A stretch of 64,000 bases of DNA from Pedobacter foliorum. Its GTDB lineage: Bacteria; Bacteroidota; Bacteroidia; Sphingobacteriales; Sphingobacteriaceae. The notes under the pieces were generated by a model that was given only the letters and a program-made list of their open reading frames with translations, had not been told where the DNA came from and did not search any database. Positions within the stretch are counted from its first letter, which is position 1. The number at the start of each line of letters is the position of its first letter. The DNA lies in the NCBI RefSeq assembly GCF_013266735.1, contig NZ_JABSNU010000004.1, positions 310,001-374,000 on the forward strand, in the 5' to 3' direction. Below, piece after piece: positions 45,812 to 53,990 of the stretch. Made by a program: the position numbers and the translations under genes.

Positions 45812-46789
45812 ATGAAACATATATCTATCCTGGTTCCTAAAGGGGCTATTTTAGGGAGTCTTGAAGGTTCCCGACAATTATTTAGTCAGGTGAATGAGTT
45901 TTTTAAGGCAAAAGGTCAGCCACCTCTATTTTCAGTTCAATTGGTAGGTTTAACAAAGGAGACGCCGATAAGTGGTGGGCTGTTTACCGCAAATACAGAC
46001 TTGTTGATTGGGGATGTAGAAAAAACAGACCTTATCATTATACCAGCTATTGATGGAGAGATAAGTGGAGCGATAGAACAGAATAAGGATTTTGTTCCTT
46101 GGATTGTAAAACAGTATAATGGGGGAGCTGAGATAGCAAGTTTATGTCTTGGTGCTTTTTTATTGGCTTCAACAGGTCTGCTAAAAGGAAAAAAATGTGC
46201 CACTCATTGGTTGGCTGAAAATGACTTTAGGAGAATGTTTCCTGATGTAAGCTTGGTTACAGAGAAAATTATTACTGATGAGAACGGAATATATTCGAGT
46301 GGAGGTGCTTTTTCTTATCTGAATCTAATCTTATATCTGATAGAAAAATATGCAGGTAGGGAAATAGCTGTTCTATCAGCAAAAGTATTTGCTATTGAAC
46401 TTGACCGGGAAAATCAATTGTCATTCACAATATTTCAGGGACAAAAGGAGCATGAAGATGAATCAGTAAAGAAAATTCAGGAGTTTATTGAGAATAATTT
46501 TCAGGAGAAAATAACTATCGATCAGTTGGCTTCTATGCAGGCGATAGGAAGAAGAAATCTTGAACGTAGGTTTAAAAAAGCAACATCTAATACCATAGTA
46601 GAGTACATTCAAAGAGTAAAAATGGAGGCTGCTAAAATTAGTTTAGAGTCTTCTCGCGAAAACATTAATGAAGTAATGTATAAGGTAGGGTATACTGATA
46701 ATAAAGCTTTTCGTACAACTTTTAAAAGGATTACAGGTTTGTCACCTATTCAATATCGTAGCAAGTATAATCGCGAATTGGCCGTGTAA
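45812..46789 (+). CDS. GlxA-like regulator (DJ-1/PfpI plus AraC HTH)
   Basis: This 325-residue transcription regulator has an N-terminal DJ-1/PfpI-type glutamine-amidotransferase-like domain (about 1-200), with the nucleophile-elbow analogue ASLCLGAFLLASTGLLKGKK holding a Cys and then ATHW. It ends in a double AraC-type HTH (about 215-320: KITIDQLASMQAIGRRNLERRF, NEVMYKVGYTDNKAFRTTFKRITGLSPIQYR). Relatives such as GlxA and ArgR respond to nitrogenous or amino-acid signals. It is divergent from the ECF sigma gene, and its target is unknown. Confidence 0.92.
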   Translation: MKHISILVPKGAILGSLEGSRQLFSQVNEFFKAKGQPPLFSVQLVGLTKETPISGGLFTANTDLLIGDVEKTDLIIIPAIDGEISGAIEQNKDFVPWIVKQYNGGAEIASLCLGAFLLASTGLLKGKKCATHWLAENDFRRMFPDVSLVTEKIITDENGIYSSGGAFSYLNLILYLIEKYAGREIAVLSAKVFAIELDRENQLSFTIFQGQKEHEDESVKKIQEFIENNFQEKITIDQLASMQAIGRRNLERRFKKATSNTIVEYIQRVKMEAAKISLESSRENINEVMYKVGYTDNKAFRTTFKRITGLSPIQYRSKYNRELAV

Positions 46790-46904
46790 CCTAGATCTTT
46801 AATGACCATAGTGAAGTCTCAATGTTATTAATCTTGCTGATTTAGGTTAAGTGGAACAATACTTGTTGATTATTCGTTGAGTAAAGAGCTACTCTTGTAT
46901 TAAA

Positions 46905-49412
46905 ATGAGTAATATTTCCAAGAAAGGTTTCATGAAATCAATAAAAGGTAAGGTTATTATAGCCTTGCTATTGGCGTGTTTTGCTCTTTTTTTGGCATGG
47001 GGAGTTAGTAGAGTAGCATTTAAAGAAATGCTAAATACTGTCGAAAATATTTCAGCTCCTAGTGAACGATTGAGGATTGTTAATGTTATTTCAAGAAAGA
47101 TTGGAAGCTTGGATCAGTCGCAGAAGAAGCAGGCTTTTAATGACCCTGGAAATTATCAACAACTTTTTAAGGAGTCGCGACAACTAAGATCTGTTTTGGA
47201 TAGCTTGGGCTTTTTGTATGCAAATGACTCTCTTCAGCTAGCCAGAATTGCAACTATAAAAAGGCTACTAGGGGAGCGAGATAAGCAATTTGTTGATTAT
47301 TTAAAGGTAAGAGAGCGTCTGGTAAATAATAAGTCATTTTCCGAACAGGTTAAGAATATTAATGATATTGTTTCTAAGAGTGCGGAGCAAGCAGATAGTA
47401 CTATTCTTGCTACTGAAGAGAAGACATCAACAACAACGATTTACCCTAATGAAGATAAGCGCCGGAGTTTTTTTGGGAAGATTTTTGGGAAAAAGAAAAG
47501 TGAAAATGATAATCCAATACGAATTGTAAGTGAAGAAAAGGTAAAAAGGGATACTATTGCACTGTCGGCTGAGGAGAAAATGGCTAGTGATTTAAAGAAA
47601 TCTCTAAAAATTATCGAGAACGATCAGAGGCAAAAAAATGCTAGTTTTCTAAATAGAGAAGCAGTTCTGGCCAACGCTAATAGCTTGTTGGTTAGTCAAA
47701 TGTTAGATGTTTTAAGGAAAGTAGAAAGTGAGGTTGTAAGTCAGATAGAAGTAAATGGGATTCAAGCAAAAAAGGTTGTAAATACAGGAATCAATACGAT
47801 TTCATTAATTATGCTTGTCTTTTTGGTATTGACGGGCGTATTGCTATATCTTATTTTAACAGATATTACCAGAAGTGGGAGATATAGAAATGAACTTGAG
47901 CTGGCAAAAGATGAGGCCGAGTATCATGGTACGGCAAAGCAGCGCTTTCTTTCAAACATGAGTCACGAGATTAGGACACCTCTACAATCTATAATTGGTT
48001 ATGCAGAACTGATTAAGCAACAAGAATATCCACAGGCTAAAGATATTGATGCTATTTATCACTCATCTGAGCATCTGCTACAAATTGTTAATGAAGTACT
48101 GGATTATAATAGGATCATATCTGGCAAGTTTACCTTCTCTTATAAAATATTTGATGTAAAGCAGCTTTTAGATGAAGTTATCTCCGTAATGAGACCACAG
48201 GCTGAGGCCAAATCATTGAAAATGATTGTTGATTTTGATCTGAAAGGGCTTAAATATATTTATGGTGATCCGTTTAGATTGAAGCAGATTCTCTATAATT
48301 TATTGGGCAATGCAGTGAAATTTACTCAGGTAGGAGACATCATACTTTCTGCATTTTATAAGAGGCAAGGTGAAAACATACATTTTACTTTTATTGTAAA
48401 AGACACAGGTATTGGCCTTTCTGAAGAAGAGAGCAAATTAATTTTTAACGAATTTGAACAAGTTAATGCTATCGAGCATGATGCGGTTAATAGCACAGGG
48501 ACTGGGTTGGGCCTGACAATTGTAAAGTCGCTTATTGAGAATCAGGGTGGAAGAATTTATGTAAAAAGTAAGGTAAATGAGGGGAGTGCTTTTACGGTTT
48601 ACTTAACCTTTGCATTTGCAAAAGAACTAGAGGCTGTTGATGCCCAGGTATCAAATTATAAACAATTGTCGAGTTATAAAGTATGGATAGTAGACGATGA
48701 TCAACTAATACTGGATTTATGTGAGATCATTTTTGAAAAGAATGGGATTAGTTATAAAAGCTTTAACTCTCCATCTAAGTTACTAAATGCTGATTGGGAT
48801 AGTTCCGTGAATTATGTGCTGATGGATATGAGGATGCCTGAAATGGATGGGGTAAAACTTTGCAGACTATTGAGAGAGAAGGTAGTTAATAATGTACGAA
48901 TTTATGCGATTACTGCTCAGGTTTTGCCTGACGAGCGTACTTTTTTCTTAGAAAATGGTTTCGACGGAATAATAATGAAACCATTTAGAGAAGCAGAACT
49001 TTTGGCTGCTTTTTTTGAAATTTCTAATAATGATAGTCTAGTTTTTCAAGATGTTGAATTAGATCTTTCCTCTTTAAGGAAGATGACATATGATGATAAA
49101 GAACAGTTGAATAAAATTCTACTGAGATTTAAGGAAGACTGTTTGAATGACAGTCATGAAATTGAATTGGCAATTGCTGATAATGATTTAATAGTTTTAA
49201 GATTGTTGACACATAGGTTGGCAGGTAGGATAGCCCAAATTGGCGCTAAAGGTCTGGCTGCGGCTTACAGGGAATGTGAATTAAAATTAAACGACACAGG
49301 ACTTTTGAATGACCATTTAAAGGCTGAAATAGGCTCATTACTTGACCGATTAAAAGAACTTTTGGTAAAAGTAGAAGAAGAAATGAAAAAAACGGACTAT
49401 TCTATCTCATAG
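46905..49412 (+). CDS. Hybrid sensor histidine kinase with receiver and HPt
   Basis: This 835-residue membrane kinase has a TM helix near 15-35, a long periplasmic helical region (about 36-300), a second TM near 295-320, then HisKA (His 354 in MSHEIRTPLQ), HATPase (NAVKFT, DTGIGLS, GTGLGL), a receiver (Asp 641 in VLMDMRMPEMDG) and a C-terminal HPt domain (about 730-835, His 770 in LTHRLAG). It is thus a complete internal phosphorelay: His, Asp, His. Its ORF overlaps the convergent NtrC-type gene by 16 bases, so the two may work together or interfere in transcription. Confidence 0.93.
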   Translation: MSNISKKGFMKSIKGKVIIALLLACFALFLAWGVSRVAFKEMLNTVENISAPSERLRIVNVISRKIGSLDQSQKKQAFNDPGNYQQLFKESRQLRSVLDSLGFLYANDSLQLARIATIKRLLGERDKQFVDYLKVRERLVNNKSFSEQVKNINDIVSKSAEQADSTILATEEKTSTTTIYPNEDKRRSFFGKIFGKKKSENDNPIRIVSEEKVKRDTIALSAEEKMASDLKKSLKIIENDQRQKNASFLNREAVLANANSLLVSQMLDVLRKVESEVVSQIEVNGIQAKKVVNTGINTISLIMLVFLVLTGVLLYLILTDITRSGRYRNELELAKDEAEYHGTAKQRFLSNMSHEIRTPLQSIIGYAELIKQQEYPQAKDIDAIYHSSEHLLQIVNEVLDYNRIISGKFTFSYKIFDVKQLLDEVISVMRPQAEAKSLKMIVDFDLKGLKYIYGDPFRLKQILYNLLGNAVKFTQVGDIILSAFYKRQGENIHFTFIVKDTGIGLSEEESKLIFNEFEQVNAIEHDAVNSTGTGLGLTIVKSLIENQGGRIYVKSKVNEGSAFTVYLTFAFAKELEAVDAQVSNYKQLSSYKVWIVDDDQLILDLCEIIFEKNGISYKSFNSPSKLLNADWDSSVNYVLMDMRMPEMDGVKLCRLLREKVVNNVRIYAITAQVLPDERTFFLENGFDGIIMKPFREAELLAAFFEISNNDSLVFQDVELDLSSLRKMTYDDKEQLNKILLRFKEDCLNDSHEIELAIADNDLIVLRLLTHRLAGRIAQIGAKGLAAAYRECELKLNDTGLLNDHLKAEIGSLLDRLKELLVKVEEEMKKTDYSIS

Positions 49413-50725
49413 CGTTCCATTTTGCTATACAAAGTTTTTCTATCTATGTTGAGTAATTTAGCGGCTTTTGATTTATTATATTTCACTTTTACCAATGTTT
49501 CCAGAATAAGTGCTTTTTCATTCACCTCATTAATTGCTTTAAGATCTGATCCGCTAGGTTTGGGTGCTTGATTAATAGCTACAATCATTTCTTCAGGTAA
49601 AGAATCTACTTCGGCCGTTTCGTTAGGTGTTAGCAACACCATACGCTTAATTACATTTTTTAATTCTCTTAGATTTCCAGGCCAGTCGTATTGAAGTAGA
49701 AGTTCTTTGGCGGGGCTAGATATATTCAATACATTCCGCTGCAGTTCGGTATTTGATAGCTTGATGAAGTGATTAATGAAAAGTTCGAGATCCTTTCCGC
49801 GATCTCTTAATGCTGGGAGATGTATTTTAAATTCGTTAAGACGATGGTACAAATCTTCTCTAAATGTTCCATTGCTAACGCTCGCTTTTAGGTCATCATT
49901 TGTTGCGGTAATTATACGGACATCAACTTTGATCGTTTTAGTGCTTCCAACAGGCTGTATTGTCCTCTCCTGAAGAGCTCTTAGCAGCTTTACCTGAACC
50001 TCATAACTAAGATTTCCTACTTCATCTAGAAAGAGGGTTCCGCCATTAGCTATTTCAAATTGTCCCTTTTTATCATTTAGTGCTCCAGTAAATGCCCCTT
50101 TAGCATGACCAAAGAGCTCACTGGCTGCCAGATCTTTGGAAAGTGCGCCACAATCTATTGCTATAAATGATTTGTCTTTGCGTTTACTTTGCATATGCAA
50201 AGCCCTTGCTGCATACTCTTTACCAGTTCCACTTTCTCCCTGAATAATTACGGACATATCAGTTGGCGCAACAAGATTTATATGCTCATATAGCTTGTCG
50301 GCAATTGCACTTTTCCCCTTTATTGCATCCGCATGTTCCACAGAGTCGATTGTGTTTTCGGATTCCTTTTTACCTAAAGCATTATTGATAATCATTAACA
50401 ACTCGTCAGGATTAACAGGCTTTGTAATGTAATCGAATGCACTTAACTGAATAGACTTTACTGCCGTTCTTACATCATTAAAACTTGTCATGATGATGAT
50501 TGGTTGTAAAGACCCCTTTTCACGAAGATGTGTCAAAATATCGAGACCATTTCCATCGGGTAAACGATAGTCCACCAAAAGCAAATCGAAAGTTTGTTTT
50601 TCAAGTATCTGAAAGCTTTTTTTTACTTCATTTATAGCGAGTGGCTCATGCCCATGCTTTTTTAAAAAGCCCTCTAATATCTGAGAGAAAGTTAAATCGT
50701 CTTCAATAATTAGTATTTTCGCCAT
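49397..50725 (-). CDS. Sigma-54-dependent NtrC-family response regulator
   Basis: This 442-residue activator starts at ATG 50725 (MAKILIIEDD). A receiver (about 1-120) has Asp 52 in LLVDYRLPD as the phosphorylation site. An AAA+ sigma-54 activation domain (about 140-370) carries GESGTGKE and GAFTGA, the sigma-54 contact loop. A Fis-type HTH (about 400-442, NKSKAAKLLNIDRKTLYSKMERY) ends the protein. Its 3' end overlaps that of the hybrid kinase, which is its most likely partner through the kinase HPt domain. Target promoters would be of -24/-12 type and are not seen here. Confidence 0.95.
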   Translation of the reverse strand: MAKILIIEDDLTFSQILEGFLKKHGHEPLAINEVKKSFQILEKQTFDLLLVDYRLPDGNGLDILTHLREKGSLQPIIIMTSFNDVRTAVKSIQLSAFDYITKPVNPDELLMIINNALGKKESENTIDSVEHADAIKGKSAIADKLYEHINLVAPTDMSVIIQGESGTGKEYAARALHMQSKRKDKSFIAIDCGALSKDLAASELFGHAKGAFTGALNDKKGQFEIANGGTLFLDEVGNLSYEVQVKLLRALQERTIQPVGSTKTIKVDVRIITATNDDLKASVSNGTFREDLYHRLNEFKIHLPALRDRGKDLELFINHFIKLSNTELQRNVLNISSPAKELLLQYDWPGNLRELKNVIKRMVLLTPNETAEVDSLPEEMIVAINQAPKPSGSDLKAINEVNEKALILETLVKVKYNKSKAAKLLNIDRKTLYSKMERYEIE

Positions 50726-50937
50726 AGGGATTAAGCAGGTAAATATTAGCAAAAATACAAAAGACTAGCGGAATTTGGCTTTTATTCGATGCAAATTCTT
50801 AAACACGGCTTTTTATAATGTCTAATTCAAGTTAAATTTATTTGTTGATACTCTTTAAATGTAAACGGCTATTTTTAATTATTGTTTTAACTTTCAGTAA
50901 TTTTTGAACTTTTGATAATTAATTTTATTTTTGTTTT

Positions 50938-51444
50938 ATGGAATTATCTGAAGGAAGATTGAAATTTATTGAAGCTTGGGGAAAGCTTGGCTCTGAATGG
51001 GGTATTAATAGGACGATGGCTCAGATCCATGCCTTGCTTCTTATTTCACCTGAGGCGTTGACTACTGAAGAGATAATGGAAGAGTTAACCATCTCAAGGG
51101 GCAATGCGAATATGAATTTAAGAGATTTAATAGGGTGGGGGCTTGTTGAGAAACAACATAGATCGGGTGAACGCAAGGAGTATTTTTATGCAGATAAGGA
51201 TACATGGAATATTGCTAGACAAGTTGCTAAGGAAAGAAAGAAGCGTGAGCTTGATCCGATAATAAAGCTTTTGAACGAATTGTCGGAGGTGAGGGGGGAT
51301 GATAAGGATAGAAACTATAAAACATTTAGAAGTTCTGTAAAGGATATAAATAAACTGGCTAAAAATGTAAATAAGACTTTGGAGACTATGTTGAAAGCTG
51401 AAGAGAGTTGGTTTTGGAGTTCAATTTTTAAAATATTTAAATAA
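50938..51444 (+). CDS. GbsR/MarR-type transcriptional regulator
   Basis: This 168-residue HTH regulator has a winged-helix core at about 10-95 (FIEAWGKLGSEWGINRTMAQIHALLLISPEALTTEEIM... with recognition helix SRGNANMNLRDLIGWGLVEK) and a wing, YFYAD. A helical C-terminal region for dimerisation follows. It fits the GbsR branch of MarR-like proteins, known for osmoprotectant and transporter control. It is monocistronic, with no obvious target nearby. The 302-base spacer after it holds only the promoter of the next gene. Confidence 0.85.
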   Translation: MELSEGRLKFIEAWGKLGSEWGINRTMAQIHALLLISPEALTTEEIMEELTISRGNANMNLRDLIGWGLVEKQHRSGERKEYFYADKDTWNIARQVAKERKKRELDPIIKLLNELSEVRGDDKDRNYKTFRSSVKDINKLAKNVNKTLETMLKAEESWFWSSIFKIFK

Positions 51445-51674
51445 TGTTTCTTTATTTTCAATTTGTATTGGAAGTTTAATTGTTTATTTATATTGTAGGT
51501 TTTTAGCTTTTTGATGATGAAATTTTTGATTTATTATAGGAAATGAATTTGAGTGGTCTGATTGTCTTCTATTCTTTTAAAGAGGGTGCTAAATTTTACT
51601 TGTAAAGGGTAGTCAGTAGGATGAACTTGAAATAATGTTTGGCGAAAAGCTGAGATAATATAGAAAAAACACAA

Positions 51675-51704
51675 TTTGTTAACTATTTAGGTAAATTATC
51701 TTTG
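51675..51704 (+). promoter_or_regulatory. Promoter of the Rrf2 regulator gene
   Basis: TTTG at 51675-51678 is separated by 18 bases from TAtcTTTG at 51697-51704, a full match to the Bacteroidota promoter. It lies about 40 bases before ATG 51747. The rest of 51445-51674 shows nothing I can name. Confidence 0.75.
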
Positions 51705-51746
51705 ACGAAGCTTTACTATACTTATATCTTTTCTTAGCTTTGTTAT

Positions 51747-52184
51747 ATGCTGTCTAAGAAAACGAAATATGCAATAAAAGCACTGGTTGCTCTTGGTAAG
51801 AACACGGGTAATCCCCCAATGCAAATAGTGAGATTAGCTGAACAGGAAATGATCCCCAGAAAGTTTTTGGAACAAATCCTGTTAGATATGCGTAATGCAG
51901 GATACCTTTACAGTAAAAAAGGTGCCGGGGGTGGTTACAGTTTAAATAAGGATCCACAAGATATATTTCTTGCTGATATCCTGCGTATTACCGATGGGCC
52001 AATTGCAATGGTACCCTGTGCTAGCTTAAAGTTTTATCGTAAATGTGATGAATGCCATGATGAAGTAACCTGTGGCATTAGAAAGACTTTTATAGATGTG
52101 AGAAATGCGACTTTAAACGTATTGGCGCAGACATCAATAGCCGACGTAATAGCTCGAGAGACTGACGAAAACATAGTTTCTTAA
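51747..52184 (+). CDS. Rrf2 family transcriptional regulator
   Basis: This 145-residue winged-helix regulator has an N-terminal Rrf2 domain (about 1-85, MLSKKTKYAIKALVALGKN and GAGGGYSLNKDPQDIFLADIL). Cysteines at 91, 100, 103 and 109 (ACx-type spacing C-x8-C-x2-C-x5-C) could coordinate an iron-sulfur cluster, as in IscR, NsrR or RsrR. No Isc or Suf genes are adjacent, so the target is open; a strong promoter and its own terminator make it monocistronic. Confidence 0.9.
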   Translation: MLSKKTKYAIKALVALGKNTGNPPMQIVRLAEQEMIPRKFLEQILLDMRNAGYLYSKKGAGGGYSLNKDPQDIFLADILRITDGPIAMVPCASLKFYRKCDECHDEVTCGIRKTFIDVRNATLNVLAQTSIADVIARETDENIVS

Positions 52185-52261
52185 TCGGATAAGCCAGTTC
52201 TACGAGAGAGTTCTTCAAGTACAGTCTTATTTGAAGATTGGAATACATTTTGCTGTTATTA

Positions 52262-52290
52262 TGAAAACCAGATATTTTATATCTGGTTTT
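52262..52290 (+). terminator. Terminator after the Rrf2 gene
   Basis: The 12-bp stem gaaaaccagata / tatctggttttc with a tttta loop lies 77 bases past the stop. The following T run is short (ctcg), so it may be weak. Confidence 0.65.
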
Positions 52291-52373
52291 CTCGTTGTAT
52301 AGGGTGATAATCACACATTTGTTATTAACATCTTGAACTTTTATTTAATTAACTTTGATTTAAAACTTTATAT

Positions 52374-53969
52374 ATGACAGAAAAGAACATGAGTAAATTT
52401 TCTAGTAGAATACTTGGGATCTCTTTATTGATGGTTATTCCATTTATGACGTTCGCTCAAAAACCCAATTGGCAAAATCTAGATTTAAAAGCAGATTCTA
52501 CATTTGGAATCAGTACCGAAAGAGCTTATAATGAGCTACTAAAAGGTAAGAAATCCACGAAGGTAATTGTCGCTGTTTTAGATGGAGGGGTTGATGTTAA
52601 TCATGAAGATCTAAAATCTGTAATCTGGATAAACAAAAAAGAAAAACCAGGTAATGGTAAGGATGATGATAAGAACGGCTATATCGACGATATAAATGGA
52701 TGGAACTTCTTGGGATCGAGCAAAGGATCAATTAATTATGAGACATTAGAGCTAACCAGGTTAGTACGCCGTGATAATGCAAAATTTGATAAATTGGACG
52801 CATCCTCTGTGTCGGCAAATGATCTTGTGGCCTTCGAGGTTTATCAAAAAAATAAAACTGAATTTGAGAAGGAACTTGCAGAAGCAAAAGCAGGGCTAGA
52901 TAATTATTCTGCAATCAAATCAGCAATTGATGATGTTGTAAAAAAAATCGGGAAAGACAATCCTTCATCAGATGATATTCAAGCATTCCAGCCGTCTTCT
53001 GATATTGAAACAAATATTCAGAGAATACTACTGCAACAAGTAAAAAACACAACTTTTGAGGACTTCTATAAAACTCAAATATTGGATGGTTATGAGCACT
53101 TTAAATCCCAGGTTGATTATAATCTAAATCTTGACTATGATCCTCGTTCTATTGTGGGAGACGATCCGAATAATAGCAAAGAGAGGTTTTATGGGAACAA
53201 TGATGTTACTGGTCCAGATGCTAGGCATGGCTCACATGTCGCAGGGATAATTGGGGCAGTAAGAAACAATGGATTGGGGATTAATGGTGTTGCTAACAAT
53301 GTAGAAATTATGGCTGTTCGCAGTACGCCAAATGGAGATGAAAGGGATAAAGATGTTGCTAACTCAATCCGGTATGCTGCAGATAACGGTGCAAAAGTTA
53401 TTAATATGAGTTTTGGCAAATCTTATTCATGGGATAAAGCTATTGTTGATGATGCTGTAAAATATGCGGTTTCAAAAGACGTTTTAATTGTACATGCCGC
53501 AGGGAATGATAATGAAAACCTGGAAGTCGCTAAAAATTTTCCAAGTCCTAACTATGACGATGGGGGAGTTGCCGCTTCATGGATCACAGTAGGAGCCTCA
53601 GGGCCGGCAAATGATGAAACTGTAAAAGCTAGCTTTTCTAATTATGGAAAAACCACTGTGGATGTTTTTGCTCCCGGCGTAAATATAAACTCTACAATTC
53701 CCGGATCTAAATATGAAAAACTAGATGGAACTAGCATGGCTTCACCTGTCGTGGCAGGTTTGGCCGGATTAATCCGTTCATATTATCCTAAATTAACTGC
53801 GATTGAAGTAAAGGATATCATTTTGAAATCTGTTGTTAAAGTAGATCAAAATGTGATGATCAAAGATGATGAGTCTACTAAGACAGTTCCCTTTTCAGAT
53901 CTTTGTGTTACAGGAGGCATAGTTAATGCTTATAATGCATTAAAGCTTGCATCTGAATATAAAAAATAG
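52374..53969 (+). CDS. Secreted subtilisin-like (S8) serine protease
   Basis: This 531-residue exported protease has a hydrophobic signal at 14-28 ending in TFAQ. The triad is Asp 70 (VAVLDGGVDVNHED), His 285 (ARHGSHVAGI) and Ser 454 (DGTSMASPVVAGLAG), all intact. About 215 residues separate the Asp and His, against about 30 in classical subtilisin; the extra region (about 110-270) is charged and helical. No pro-peptide or C-terminal sorting domain is seen. A likely promoter element (TAacTTTG, 52350-52357) lies just before the start. Confidence 0.93.
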   Translation: MTEKNMSKFSSRILGISLLMVIPFMTFAQKPNWQNLDLKADSTFGISTERAYNELLKGKKSTKVIVAVLDGGVDVNHEDLKSVIWINKKEKPGNGKDDDKNGYIDDINGWNFLGSSKGSINYETLELTRLVRRDNAKFDKLDASSVSANDLVAFEVYQKNKTEFEKELAEAKAGLDNYSAIKSAIDDVVKKIGKDNPSSDDIQAFQPSSDIETNIQRILLQQVKNTTFEDFYKTQILDGYEHFKSQVDYNLNLDYDPRSIVGDDPNNSKERFYGNNDVTGPDARHGSHVAGIIGAVRNNGLGINGVANNVEIMAVRSTPNGDERDKDVANSIRYAADNGAKVINMSFGKSYSWDKAIVDDAVKYAVSKDVLIVHAAGNDNENLEVAKNFPSPNYDDGGVAASWITVGASGPANDETVKASFSNYGKTTVDVFAPGVNINSTIPGSKYEKLDGTSMASPVVAGLAGLIRSYYPKLTAIEVKDIILKSVVKVDQNVMIKDDESTKTVPFSDLCVTGGIVNAYNALKLASEYKK

Positions 53970-53990
53970 CTTTAAGGGGCTCTTTGCCCC

